Assembly: GCF_900250115.1 (NCBI RefSeq)
Contig: NZ_LT984804.1
Location: 2,495,301 to 2,559,300, forward strand
From: Cupriavidus taiwanensis
GTDB lineage: Bacteria > Pseudomonadota > Gammaproteobacteria > Burkholderiales > Burkholderiaceae
Length of the DNA stretch: 64,000 bases
Reading direction: 5' to 3'
Shown here: positions 1 to 9,957 of the stretch, piece by piece
How the letters are laid out: each line of letters starts with the position of its first letter
Numbering within the stretch: position 1 is the first letter of the stretch
Notes under the pieces: generated by a model
Told to the model about the DNA's origin: nothing
Databases searched by the model: none
Seen by the model: only the letters and a program-made list of their open reading frames with translations
Program-made: the position numbers and the translations under genes

Positions 1-2
1 CC

Positions 3-329
3 GGCCATACCAGTGCCGACGGCTCGCCCGACTGGCACGCGCTGGCGCGCGGCGGCACCACGCTGGTGATCTACATGGGCATGAGCCGCATCGCCGCGAT
101 CCGCGACGGGCTGCTTGCCGCCGGCATGGCGTCCGGCACGCCGGCGGCGGTGGTGATGCACGCCGGCACCGAGCACGCGCGCAGCTGGACCGGTTCCCTG
201 GGCACGCTCGCCGAAGCGCTCGCAGCCGGGATGGCAAGCCCGGCGGTGGTGCTGGTCGGCGGGGTCGTAGCGGACGCGCTGCCGGCAGTCGAGGCGATGG
301 CTCCGGGCGCGGTCACGCTGGCCGCTTAG
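3..329 (+). CDS. cobA: Uroporphyrinogen-III C-methyltransferase, 3' part
   Basis: The gene enters from the left edge; the last 108 codons are visible, ending in TAG at 327-329. The family methylates uroporphyrinogen III with S-adenosylmethionine to precorrin-2, feeding siroheme (nitrite and sulfite reductase cofactor) or cobalamin synthesis. The visible part carries family landmarks: GHTSADG followed by PDW, the TLVIYMG stretch, a TPAAVVMHAGT segment, then a GTL motif and the SPAVVLVGGVV segment near the C-terminus. It converges on pobA with a 93-bp gap. Whether it is a free-standing CobA or the C-terminal domain of a CysG-type fusion cannot be told because the 5' end lies outside the window. 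Confidence 0.85.
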   Translation, partial: GHTSADGSPDWHALARGGTTLVIYMGMSRIAAIRDGLLAAGMASGTPAAVVMHAGTEHARSWTGSLGTLAEALAAGMASPAVVLVGGVVADALPAVEAMAPGAVTLAA

Positions 330-422
330 CGCCGCCTCCCAGGCTCGCGCGCCAGATGCGGCTGCCGCCGTCAGCGACCCGTCCCCCGTGCTGGCCGCAC
401 CTCCATTTTTCAATCTCTTTTT

Positions 423-2607
<2,185 letters not shown>

Positions 2608-2611
2608 TGGA

Positions 2612-3796
2612 TCAGGATGGCTTGGCCATCCGGTCCATCGCGTCGAAGACTTCCTCAGCCATGTGGAAGGCCGAATTCGCCGCCGGCACGCCGCAATAGA
2701 TCGCCGTCTGCAACAGCACTTCCTTGATCTCGTCGCGCGTCACGCCGTTGTTGGCGGCTGCGCGCAGATGCAGCTTCAGTTCTTCCGAGCGGTTCAGCGC
2801 CACCATCATGGCGATGGTCAGCAGGCTGCGCGTATGGCGCGGCAGACCCTCGCGCGTCCAGATCTCGCCCCAGGCATAGCGCGTGATCAGGTTCTGGAAT
2901 TCCTCGTTGAGCGGGGTCAGGTGCGCCAGCGAACGATCGACGTGGGCGCTGCCGAGCACCTCGCGCCGCACGGACAGGCCGGCGTCGTAGCGAGCGTGGT
3001 CGTCGCTCACGGGCAGGCGTCCGCGCACGAAATCGATCAGTGCCGCGTTGAAGCGACCCGGCTGCTCGAAGCTGGAGATATGCGCGGCAGGCAATTCGAT
3101 AAAACGCGCACCGGGAATCGCATCGGCCAGCGCGCGGCCCTCCTGCGCGGTGGTCGATGGGTCGTGGCTGCCGGCGATGACCAGCACCGGCACCGTGATC
3201 GACGACACCGACTCGCGGAAGTCGGCGTCGCGCACCGCCGCGCAACTGGCCGCATAGCCGCGAGGATCGAGCCCTGCCAGCACGCTGCGCAGGCCTTCCA
3301 GCGCGCGGTCTGCCGTGGCGGCAAACCCGGGGGTAAACCAACGCTCGACCGAGGGCGCGACCATCACGCCCATGCCATCGCGCAGGACGGTGTCGATGCG
3401 CGCGTTCCATCCCTCCGCGTTGCCGATCTTTGCGGCGGTATTGGCCAGCACGATGCGCGAAAAGCGCTCGGGCGCATGGATGCCCAGCCACATCCCCGTC
3501 AGGCCGCCCATCGACAGGCCACAGAACACGGCCTGGCCGATGGCCAATGCGTCCAGGATTGCGATCACATCCTGACCGAGCTGCTCAACCGTGAAGGCAT
3601 CGCCGGCTGCGGTCGAAAGGCCGTGCCCGCGCGTGTCGTAGCGCACCACGCGAAAGCGCCCGGCCAGCGCGGCGGCCTGCGGCTCCCACATGGTGTGGTC
3701 GGTCCCGAGCGAGTTGGAGAAGACGATGGCTGGTGCGGCTTCGGGGCCGTCGACGGTGTAGAAGAGGCGGGCGCCGGCGTGGTCTAGATAAGGCAA
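2612..3796 (-). CDS. pcaL: Fused beta-ketoadipate enol-lactone hydrolase / 4-carboxymuconolactone decarboxylase
   Basis: One 394-residue chain joins two consecutive enzymes. Residues 1 to about 262 are an alpha/beta hydrolase (PcaD) with nucleophile elbow GLSMGG (Ser95), probable acid Asp212 in AGSHD and His239. Residues about 268-394 are a carboxymuconolactone decarboxylase (PcaC), recognisable by RREVLG, the FQNLITRYAWGEIW segment and LKLHLRAAANNGVTRDE. Together they convert 4-carboxymuconolactone to beta-ketoadipate. The start is TTG at 3796 with a GGGAG ribosome site about 6 bp upstream, and MPYLDHAG is a family-typical N-terminus. Such fusions have been named pcaL. The gene lies downstream of pcaB but is separated from it by 302 bp holding an inverted repeat pair. 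Confidence 0.9.
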   Translation of the reverse strand: MPYLDHAGARLFYTVDGPEAAPAIVFSNSLGTDHTMWEPQAAALAGRFRVVRYDTRGHGLSTAAGDAFTVEQLGQDVIAILDALAIGQAVFCGLSMGGLTGMWLGIHAPERFSRIVLANTAAKIGNAEGWNARIDTVLRDGMGVMVAPSVERWFTPGFAATADRALEGLRSVLAGLDPRGYAASCAAVRDADFRESVSSITVPVLVIAGSHDPSTTAQEGRALADAIPGARFIELPAAHISSFEQPGRFNAALIDFVRGRLPVSDDHARYDAGLSVRREVLGSAHVDRSLAHLTPLNEEFQNLITRYAWGEIWTREGLPRHTRSLLTIAMMVALNRSEELKLHLRAAANNGVTRDEIKEVLLQTAIYCGVPAANSAFHMAEEVFDAMDRMAKPS

Positions 3797-3857
3797 GGGG
3801 GTCTCCCTGGATGTTGGTGATTAGTGAATTTCGCGCGCGTCGGAATGGCAGACGCCT

Positions 3858-3899
3858 GCCCTCTCCCCCACCCCTCTCCCGCAAGCGGGAGAGGGGAGC
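3858..3899. repeat. REP-like palindromic repeat, copy A
   Basis: A 42-bp element built round the 26-bp palindrome at 3871-3896 (CCCCTCTCCCGC, spacer AA, GCGGGAGAGGGG) with a GCCCTCTCCCC-type tail on its left. It pairs with copy B as an inverted repeat. The same element occurs twice more near 45.2-46.6 kb. Such hairpins can stabilise or attenuate mRNA; here it lies within the pcaHGB-DC transcript. Confidence 0.85.
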
Positions 3900-3950
3900 G
3901 TTCACGACAGGTGAGGGCCAGTTCGATGACCTCAGCAAACCGGCCGGTTT

Positions 3951-3994
3951 GCTCCCCTCTCCCGCGCGCGGGAGAGGGGCCGGGGGGAGAGGGC
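3951..3994. repeat. REP-like palindromic repeat, copy B (inverted to copy A)
   Basis: The palindrome at 3954-3979 has the same 12-bp arms as copy A with spacer GC, and the tail GGGGGGAGAGGGC lies on the right. Copies A and B therefore form a BIME-like inverted pair about 50 bp apart. They fill the 302-bp gap (3797-4098) between pcaB and pcaDC; nothing else is recognisable there. Confidence 0.85.
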
Positions 3995-4098
3995 CGGCGC
4001 CACCACGACGTACCGCCTTGCCAATACGCGGCAACCCGGCAACCCCGCAGTCAGCCCCAAGTGAAGCAGACACAGGGGACGGTCGTGCGGATTGCACA

Positions 4099-5478
4099 CT
4101 AATGCTTCGCCACCGCTTCCCGCCACGCCGCCACCGCGGCATCCGCGAACTGCACCGACTGCCCCGCATAATTGGCCGGGTCGGCCAGCCGGTCCAGTGT
4201 GGCCGCATCCAGCAATCCGGCATGCGCGGGATCTTCGCGCAGCATCGCCGCCAACGCGTCGCGCAGGCTCGTGCCCTGCTCCACCGCGCGCCGCGAGGCG
4301 TTCTCCACCAGCTTGTGCGCCGGCAAGCGGCCAATGCAGGCACCCAGCGCCAGCATCGCGGCCTCGCCGAGGATCAGCCCGTGCGTGAGATCGAGATTGT
4401 CACGCATGCGCGCCGCATCGACCTGCAGCCCCGCCACGACTTCGCCCATCTGGCGCAGTGCGCCCGCGGCCAGCGTGACGATCTGCGGCAGCGTGTCCCA
4501 TTCTGCTTGCCAGCCCCCAAGCGCGCGCTCGTGTTCCTGCACCATGCCGGACAGCATGGTGGCCACCAGCGGCGGCATGCGCACCGATGCCGTCAGCACC
4601 GCCGCGCAGCCGACCGGATTGCGCTTGTGCGGCATGGTGCTGGAACCGCCGCGGCCGGGTCCGGCGGGCTCGGCCACTTCCGCCACCTCGGTCTGCATCA
4701 GCAGCGAGATGTCGCGTGCCATCTTGCCGAGCGTGCCGGTCAGCATGCCGAGCGTGGTGGCAACCTCGACCATGCGGTCACGATGCGCATGCCACGGCAG
4801 CACGGGTGCGGCCAGTCCCAGCTCGCGGGCTAGTGCGGCGACTACATTGGGCGCGGCGTCGCCGAGGCTGGCAAGCGTGCCCGCGGCGCCGCCGAACTGC
4901 AGCGCGTGGGCCTGCGCGCGCGCCGCGTCAAGGCGGGCGAGGTCGCGGCGCAGCGCGTCGAGCCAGCCGGCGGCCTTGCAGCCAAAGGTGGTCGGCAGTG
5001 CATGCTGCAGCCAGGTGCGCGCCACCATCGGCGTGCCGCGATGCGCGCTGGCCAGCGCGGCGCAGGCTTCGCCCAGGCGTACCAGGTCGGTAGCGAGCAC
5101 GCGCAGCGCGTCGCCGAGCTGGAGCACCAGCGCGGTGTCGATGATGTCCTGGCTGGTGGCGCCCCAGTGCACGAAGCGCGCCGCATCGGCATCGCGCGCC
5201 GCCACCGCGGCGGTCAGTTGCTTGACGAAGGGAATGGCGAGATTGCCGGCGGCGATCGCGGCGTGCGCCAGCGCATCGCGGTCGATGGCGCCGACGTCGC
5301 CACAGACTTCGGTGATGGCGGTCGCGGCACCGGCCGGGACCACGCCACATTGCGCTTCGGCGCGCGCGAGCGCGGCCTCGACGGCGAGCATGCGTTGCAC
5401 GGTGCCGGCGTCGGAGAAGATCTCCAGCACCGCGGGGCTGCCGAACATGGGATCGGTAAGACGCGTGACGGTTGGCAT
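4099..5478 (-). CDS. pcaB: 3-carboxy-cis,cis-muconate cycloisomerase
   Basis: This 459-residue member of the fumarase/argininosuccinate lyase superfamily lactonises 3-carboxy-cis,cis-muconate, the product of PcaHG, to 4-carboxymuconolactone. The superfamily signature GSSTMPHKRNPVGC lies at about residues 281-294, and VHWGATSQDIIDTA near 105 is the second conserved active-site region. The length fits bacterial PcaB (about 450 aa). It follows pcaG by 95 bp on the same strand and is presumably in one operon with pcaHG and, beyond the repeat pair, pcaDC. Confidence 0.95.
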   Translation of the reverse strand: MPTVTRLTDPMFGSPAVLEIFSDAGTVQRMLAVEAALARAEAQCGVVPAGAATAITEVCGDVGAIDRDALAHAAIAAGNLAIPFVKQLTAAVAARDADAARFVHWGATSQDIIDTALVLQLGDALRVLATDLVRLGEACAALASAHRGTPMVARTWLQHALPTTFGCKAAGWLDALRRDLARLDAARAQAHALQFGGAAGTLASLGDAAPNVVAALARELGLAAPVLPWHAHRDRMVEVATTLGMLTGTLGKMARDISLLMQTEVAEVAEPAGPGRGGSSTMPHKRNPVGCAAVLTASVRMPPLVATMLSGMVQEHERALGGWQAEWDTLPQIVTLAAGALRQMGEVVAGLQVDAARMRDNLDLTHGLILGEAAMLALGACIGRLPAHKLVENASRRAVEQGTSLRDALAAMLREDPAHAGLLDAATLDRLADPANYAGQSVQFADAAVAAWREAVAKH

Positions 5479-5573
5479 GGGGGCGATCGGTAGGGGTCGT
5501 GGCGATGACGACCGCCTGATTATGCGTCTGCCGCCGGCGGCGCGGGAGCCTCCCCGGCTGCCGGCACAGCATT

Positions 5574-6143
5574 TCAGATATCGAAGAACACCGTCTCGTC
5601 CGGGCCTTGCAGCACGATGTCCCAGCGCAGCGTGCCGTTGCCGGCATCGTTGCCGACCAGCGTGCCGCGCCGCTCGGCCGGCACCAGCGCCAGCACCGGG
5701 TCGGCGCCATTGGCCGCGGCCTCGTCCGGGAAGTACATGCGCGTGGCGACGTGCTTGACCAGCCCGCGCATGAACACCGACACCATGATGTGCGGCGCCT
5801 GCGGCCGGCCGTCGGCACCGGGCACGGCGCCCGGCTTGACGGTGACGAAGCGGAACGCGCCGTCAGCCTCGGTCGGGACGCGGCCGAAGCCGGTAAAGCC
5901 GGGCACCAGCGGCAGCTCGCGCGTGTCTTCGGCGTGGCGGTAGCGGCCGGCGGGATTGGCCTGCCAGATCTCGACCATGCCGTCCGGCACGGGCTCGCCA
6001 TTGCCGTCGGTGACGCGGCCTTCGATCACGATGCGCTGGCCGGCCAGTGCCGGTGCGCTGGCGGTCAGGTCGGCGCAGTTCAGCCCGCTCAGGCCGATAT
6101 GGAGGTAAGGACCGACGGTCTGGGATGCGGTGGCATAAAGCAT
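5574..6143 (-). CDS. pcaG: Protocatechuate 3,4-dioxygenase, alpha subunit
   Basis: A 189-residue intradiol dioxygenase alpha subunit. The start MLYATASQTVGPYLHIGL is the classical PcaG N-terminus, so the ATG at 6143 is chosen over an upstream in-frame ATG at 6176. The conserved VIEGRVTDGNGEPVPDGMVEIWQA block is shared with the beta subunit, but the iron-ligand residues are degenerate, as expected: APHIMVSVFMRG replaces the beta PQHIHFSLFG. With PcaH it forms the (alpha-beta-Fe) enzyme that cleaves protocatechuate to 3-carboxy-cis,cis-muconate. It starts 4 bp after the pcaH stop, implying translational coupling. Confidence 0.95.
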   Translation of the reverse strand: MLYATASQTVGPYLHIGLSGLNCADLTASAPALAGQRIVIEGRVTDGNGEPVPDGMVEIWQANPAGRYRHAEDTRELPLVPGFTGFGRVPTEADGAFRFVTVKPGAVPGADGRPQAPHIMVSVFMRGLVKHVATRMYFPDEAAANGADPVLALVPAERRGTLVGNDAGNGTLRWDIVLQGPDETVFFDI

Positions 6144-6147
6144 GGTC

Positions 6148-6849
6148 TTACTCCATCGGCGTGGCATCGCGGCCACGCAGCACGATATCGAAACGGTAGC
6201 CGAGCGCGTATTCGGGCTGGGTGGTCTCCCAGTCGAGGCTGGCGATGAGCCGGTCGCGCGCCTTCTGGTCCGGCACGCAGTTGAAGATCGGGTCGAACGG
6301 CAGCAGCGGATCGCCGGGGAAGTACATCTGCGTCACCAGCCGCGTGGCGTAGGCGTTGCCGAACAGCGAGAAATGGATATGCTGCGGCCGCCAGGCATTG
6401 TGGTGGTTGCGCCAGGGATAGGCGCCGGGCTTGATGGTCTTGAACCGGTAGTGCCCGTTGGCGTCGGTGACGGTGCGGCCCTCGCCGCAGAAATGCGGAT
6501 CCAGCGGGGCGTCATGCTGGTCGCGCTTGTGCACGTAGCGGCCGGCGGCGTTGGCCTGCCACACCTCGATCAGCGCGTTCGGCACCGGCCGGCCGTTCTC
6601 GTCGAGCACGCGGCCGGTCACGAGGATGCGCTCGCCGATGGGCTCGCCGCCGTGGCCGACGGTCAGGTCGTTATCGCCTTCGCGGACGAACTCGGCGCCG
6701 AAAGTGGGACCGGTCACTTCGGACAGCGACTGCGGCAGCGCGATCAGCGGCTGGCAAGGCGAGCGCTTCTGCGTGGAAGCGTAGGGGTCGAAGCGGTATT
6801 CGGGCTGGGTGTCCCAGTAGGGACGGCGATACTGGGCAAGGCGGTTCAT
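6148..6849 (-). CDS. pcaH: Protocatechuate 3,4-dioxygenase, beta subunit
   Basis: A 233-residue catalytic subunit of the intradiol ring-cleavage dioxygenase. The non-heme Fe(III) ligands are visible: Tyr in GRYVHKRDQ, Tyr in PGAYPWRNH and the two His of PQHIHFSLFG. The start MNRLAQYRRPYWDTQPEY at 6849 matches the family N-terminus, with an upstream AGGAG-like element (AAGGAGACTGCCC, minus strand). It is the first gene of the pcaHGB-DC set, divergent from the LysR gene pcaQ, so its promoter should lie in 6850-6944. Confidence 0.95.
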   Translation of the reverse strand: MNRLAQYRRPYWDTQPEYRFDPYASTQKRSPCQPLIALPQSLSEVTGPTFGAEFVREGDNDLTVGHGGEPIGERILVTGRVLDENGRPVPNALIEVWQANAAGRYVHKRDQHDAPLDPHFCGEGRTVTDANGHYRFKTIKPGAYPWRNHHNAWRPQHIHFSLFGNAYATRLVTQMYFPGDPLLPFDPIFNCVPDQKARDRLIASLDWETTQPEYALGYRFDIVLRGRDATPME

Positions 6850-6905
6850 TGGGCAGTCTCCTTGTGGTTGGCATGGCACTGACTTTAAGCACCGCATAAA
6901 GTCAT

Positions 6906-6930
6906 GTAAATTGAGATTTTTAAGATTTAC
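6906..6930. promoter_or_regulatory. Candidate PcaQ operator
   Basis: The 95-bp pcaH-pcaQ gap turns AT-rich here and holds an interrupted palindrome, GTAAAT (6906-6911), 13 bp, ATTTAC (6925-6930). The position between a LysR gene and its target fits a LysR-type binding site. The assignment is by location and symmetry only. Confidence 0.5.
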
Positions 6931-6944
6931 GATAACTTTTCTAC

Positions 6945-7898
6945 ATGAAATCCCCCGCCCAGCCCGCGCTCGAAATCTTCCGCAACCGCGTGCGGCTGCG
7001 GCACCTCTATTGCTTCGTCGCGGTGTCGCAGACCCAGCACGTGGGCCGCGCCGCTGACCGCCTGGGGCTGACGCAGCCGGCCGTGTCCAAGACCCTGAGC
7101 GAGCTGGAGGAGCTCACCGGCACACGCCTGCTGGTGCGCCAGCGCGCGGGCACGGAACTGACCACCGCCGGCACGCGCTTCCTGCGCCACGCCCTGCGCA
7201 TCCTCGCGGATATCGACGCGGCGGCCGACAGCATGGCTGGCGAGCAGGCGCAGCCGCAGGAGCGCATCCGGCTGGGCGCACTGCCCAGCGTCGTCCCGGC
7301 GGTGCTGACCGATGCCTTGCTGCGCTTCCGCGCCGCGCACCCCGAGGTCGGGCTTGCCGTCCACACCGGCATGAACCGCAGCCTGATCGACCAGCTCAAG
7401 GCCGACGTGCTGGATCTGGTCATTGGCCGGATGGACGACCCGGTTGCCATGGAAAGCCTGTGGTTCGAATCGCTCGGCCCGGACTCGCTGGCCCTGGCGG
7501 TACGCCCCGGGCATCCTCTTGCCGCCTTCTCGCGGCCGACCTTGCTGGACGTGCTGGCATGGCCGCTGGTGATTCCCGCCGCGGGCTCGATCCCCCGCCA
7601 CAACACCGAAAGCCTGCTCGCCCGACACGGCCTGCCCCTGCCGGGCGGATGCGTGGAAACGTCGGATGCCTACCTCGGACGACTGCTGGCCCGCAACAGC
7701 GACTGCGTGTGGGCGGCGCCACTGTCCGCCGCGCGGCGTGCGGTGGCAGAGGATGAGCTGATCCTGCTGGCGCTCGATACGCAGGGTACGGAGGAACCGA
7801 TCGGCCTGCTGCGGCACGGCGACCGCACCCTCAGCCCGATGGCCGAAGCGCTGGCTGACTGCATCCGCGCCGCCGCCCGGCCGCTTGCCGCTCATTGA
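6945..7898 (+). CDS. pcaQ: LysR-type activator of pca genes (PcaQ)
   Basis: A 317-residue LysR regulator: winged helix-turn-helix at about residues 18-77 (RLRHLYCFVAVSQTQHVGRA, then LGLTQPAVSKTLSELEELTG), followed by a periplasmic-binding-protein-like effector domain to the C-terminus. PcaQ proteins respond to beta-carboxy-cis,cis-muconate or beta-ketoadipate-type intermediates and activate pca operons. The divergent position next to pcaH and the long N-terminus before the HTH fit PcaQ rather than CatM/BenM types. It converges on pcaK with a 15-bp gap. Confidence 0.88.
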   Translation: MKSPAQPALEIFRNRVRLRHLYCFVAVSQTQHVGRAADRLGLTQPAVSKTLSELEELTGTRLLVRQRAGTELTTAGTRFLRHALRILADIDAAADSMAGEQAQPQERIRLGALPSVVPAVLTDALLRFRAAHPEVGLAVHTGMNRSLIDQLKADVLDLVIGRMDDPVAMESLWFESLGPDSLALAVRPGHPLAAFSRPTLLDVLAWPLVIPAAGSIPRHNTESLLARHGLPLPGGCVETSDAYLGRLLARNSDCVWAAPLSAARRAVAEDELILLALDTQGTEEPIGLLRHGDRTLSPMAEALADCIRAAARPLAAH

Positions 7899-7913
7899 TT
7901 GCTCAGTGGAGGC

Positions 7914-9293
7914 TCAATGAGCCGCCACGCCAGTGCTGCCGGCGGCGTTGGCACCCGGCGCGCGACTGCCGCTGAAATGCTTGACCACCAGCGCACCGGC
8001 GGCCACGAATGCCGGCACGGCTAGCAGCGTAAAGATGGTGTCGAAGCCCAGATGCTGGCGCAGCAGTTCGGCGCCGAGCAAGGCCCCGGCTATGCCGCCG
8101 AAGCGGCCGATGCCAAGCATCCACGCCACGCCGGTGGCACGGCCTTGCGTCGGGTAGAACGCCGCGGCCAGCGATGGCATCGACGACTGCGCGCCGTTCA
8201 TGGCGGTGCCGGCGAGGAAGATCAGCACGCCAAGCAGCACCTGGCTGCCGGTCCCGTGCCCCACGGCGTAGATCAGCATGCCAGTGGCTGCATAGGTGAT
8301 GGCAATCACCTTGTTCGGATTGAAGCGGTCCATGAACCAGCCGGCCGCGATGGTGCCGATGCCGCCACCGAGCGGGAACAGCGCCGTCAGGAATGACGCG
8401 TGCTGGATCGAGAAACCGGCGTCCTTCATCAGCGTGGGCATCCAGCTCGTGAGCAGGTAGAAGATCACCAGCCCCATGAAGTAGGTGCACCACAGCATCG
8501 CCGAACCCAGGCGATAGCCGGGAGCCAGCACGGTGCCGATGGCGGAGCGGGTGGCGGGCGCCTGTTCGCCGATGATGAAGGCGTTCGCCCCGCCCACGTC
8601 CGCCCCGGTCACGCGCCGCAGCAGCTGGCGGATCTGGTCGGCCGGATAGTTGCGCAACACCATGTAGCGTACCGACTCGGGCAGCAGCACCAGCAGCAGC
8701 AGCGCGAGCGCAAGCGGCACGATGCCGCCAAGCAGCAGCACGCTGTGCCAGCCGAAGTGCGGGATCATCGCGGCAGCGACAAAGCCTCCGGCGGCGGCGC
8801 CGAGCGGAAAGCCGCAGAACATGGTGTTCACCAGCACGGATCGGCGACGTTGCGGCGCGAACTCGGCGGTCAGCGTCACGGCATTGGGCATGGCGGCACC
8901 CAGGCCCAGGCCGGTCAGGAAGCGCAGCACCGTCAGCCAGCCCAGCGTGGGCGCAAAGGCCGTGGCCAGGCTGCAGGCGCCAAAGAACAAGACCGACAGC
9001 ACCAGCACCTTCTTGCGCCCGATGCGGTCGGCCATCGGACCGGCAACGATCGCGCCGAAGGCCAGGCCGAACAGGGCCGCGCTCATGACGGGCCCGAGTG
9101 CCGATTTCTCGATCCTCCAGTCCTGCACCAGCGCCGGCGCGATATACCCGATGGCGGCGGTATCGAAGCCGTCGACGGCAACCACCAGGAAGCAAAGCAC
9201 AAGGATGAGCCACTGATAGCCAGTGAATCGCTGTCCGTCGATCAGGGCCTGGACGTCCGCGACGCCAGCCTTGGTTTGGAGGGATTGGGGCAC
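7914..9293 (-). CDS. pcaK: Aromatic acid:H+ symporter (PcaK-like MFS)
   Basis: A 459-residue major facilitator with 12 predicted membrane segments. The aromatic-acid symporter signature DGFDTAAIGYIAPAL in TM1 and the MFS loop motif GPMADRIGRKKVL between TM2 and TM3 place it in the AAHS family, which imports 4-hydroxybenzoate or protocatechuate. I chose a GTG start at 9293 because a GGAG site stands 7-8 bp upstream and the protein then begins like PcaK; the frame stays open further upstream but that part is not family-like. It probably has its own promoter in the long 9294-9720 gap. Confidence 0.85.
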   Translation of the reverse strand: MPQSLQTKAGVADVQALIDGQRFTGYQWLILVLCFLVVAVDGFDTAAIGYIAPALVQDWRIEKSALGPVMSAALFGLAFGAIVAGPMADRIGRKKVLVLSVLFFGACSLATAFAPTLGWLTVLRFLTGLGLGAAMPNAVTLTAEFAPQRRRSVLVNTMFCGFPLGAAAGGFVAAAMIPHFGWHSVLLLGGIVPLALALLLLVLLPESVRYMVLRNYPADQIRQLLRRVTGADVGGANAFIIGEQAPATRSAIGTVLAPGYRLGSAMLWCTYFMGLVIFYLLTSWMPTLMKDAGFSIQHASFLTALFPLGGGIGTIAAGWFMDRFNPNKVIAITYAATGMLIYAVGHGTGSQVLLGVLIFLAGTAMNGAQSSMPSLAAAFYPTQGRATGVAWMLGIGRFGGIAGALLGAELLRQHLGFDTIFTLLAVPAFVAAGALVVKHFSGSRAPGANAAGSTGVAAH

Positions 9294-9392
9294 TGTTGTC
9301 TCCGTCTGCCTTGGGAATCGCGCACTGCGCGATTGTTCTAATAGCGAACTCACGTTCTCTGAATGAACGAATCTTAGGCAACGAGGTTCGGG

Positions 9393-9405
9393 GCCAAGAA
9401 TTGGC
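9393..9405. promoter_or_regulatory. GCCAA-N3-TTGGC palindrome, site 1
   Basis: GCCAA GAA TTGGC, a 13-bp interrupted palindrome about 100 bp upstream of the pcaK start. Its twin is at 9448-9460, with centres 55 bp apart. Paired identical half-sites suggest a dimeric repressor or activator binding twice. Confidence 0.5.
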
Positions 9406-9447
9406 GTTAACCCCGGGGAAACTGCGTGGGCTCGTGAGACGGAATTC

Positions 9448-9460
9448 GCCAAGGGTTGGC
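9448..9460. promoter_or_regulatory. GCCAA-N3-TTGGC palindrome, site 2
   Basis: GCCAA GGG TTGGC, extended to a perfect ATTCGCCAA-GGG-TTGGCGAAT at 9444-9464. It is the second of two like sites in the 427-bp gap between pcaK and the small membrane gene at 9721. The remainder of this gap is comparatively AT-rich (about 9480-9620) and shows no gene. Confidence 0.5.
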
Positions 9461-9720
9461 GAATATTCCGCTTTAAAGACAAGCCTCAACGCCTAATGCA
9501 GCCATCTTATTCCAGTAAGCCGCTTATCCATGAAATGTTCCATATGGCACGCCCATATAGATAAGAAAATTTCATGCAAAAAGCGCCATCCTTCAATTTA
9601 CATTCCAGAACCTCTGAAACATTTCGGCAAGCTGAACGACTGAGCCGCCCCGCAGCGCGCCGGAATCAATCATCCATGCGCCGGTCCAACGCCTCAAAGA
9701 CGGCCTCGCGCCCCCATCCA

Positions 9721-9930
9721 ATGCAACGTCTGCTCCTCATCCTGGGCGCCGTGCTGCTCGCCGCCGGCGCCGCCTGGCCCTGGCTGTCCAGGCTGCCGTT
9801 CGGCCGCCTTGGCCGCTTGCCCGGCGACCTCCATATCGTCCGCGACGGCTTCAGCTTCTACCTGCCGATCACGACCTGCATCCTGGTGTCGGTGGTGGTT
9901 TCGGTCGTGATCTGGCTGTTGCGGCGCTAA
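9721..9930 (+). CDS. DUF2905-type small membrane protein
   Basis: A 69-residue protein with two hydrophobic segments (residues about 2-22 and 44-66) separated by GRLPGDLHIVRDGFSFYLPI, the conserved core of the DUF2905 family. The ATG at 9721 (MQRLLLILG) is preferred over the upstream in-frame ATG at 9574 because the family begins just before TM1 and the extra 49 residues are compositionally non-coding. The function of the family is unknown; it is an inner-membrane protein by topology. Confidence 0.75.
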   Translation: MQRLLLILGAVLLAAGAAWPWLSRLPFGRLGRLPGDLHIVRDGFSFYLPITTCILVSVVVSVVIWLLRR

Positions 9931-9957
9931 TCCTGCGCTAGTCGCGCGCCAGCGTCT

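Noticed and set aside
3858..3994. CRISPR or tandem array from the repeated CCCTCTCCC motif
   Set aside because: Only two copies, in opposite orientation and themselves palindromic; no spacers or cas genes. REP-like elements explain them.
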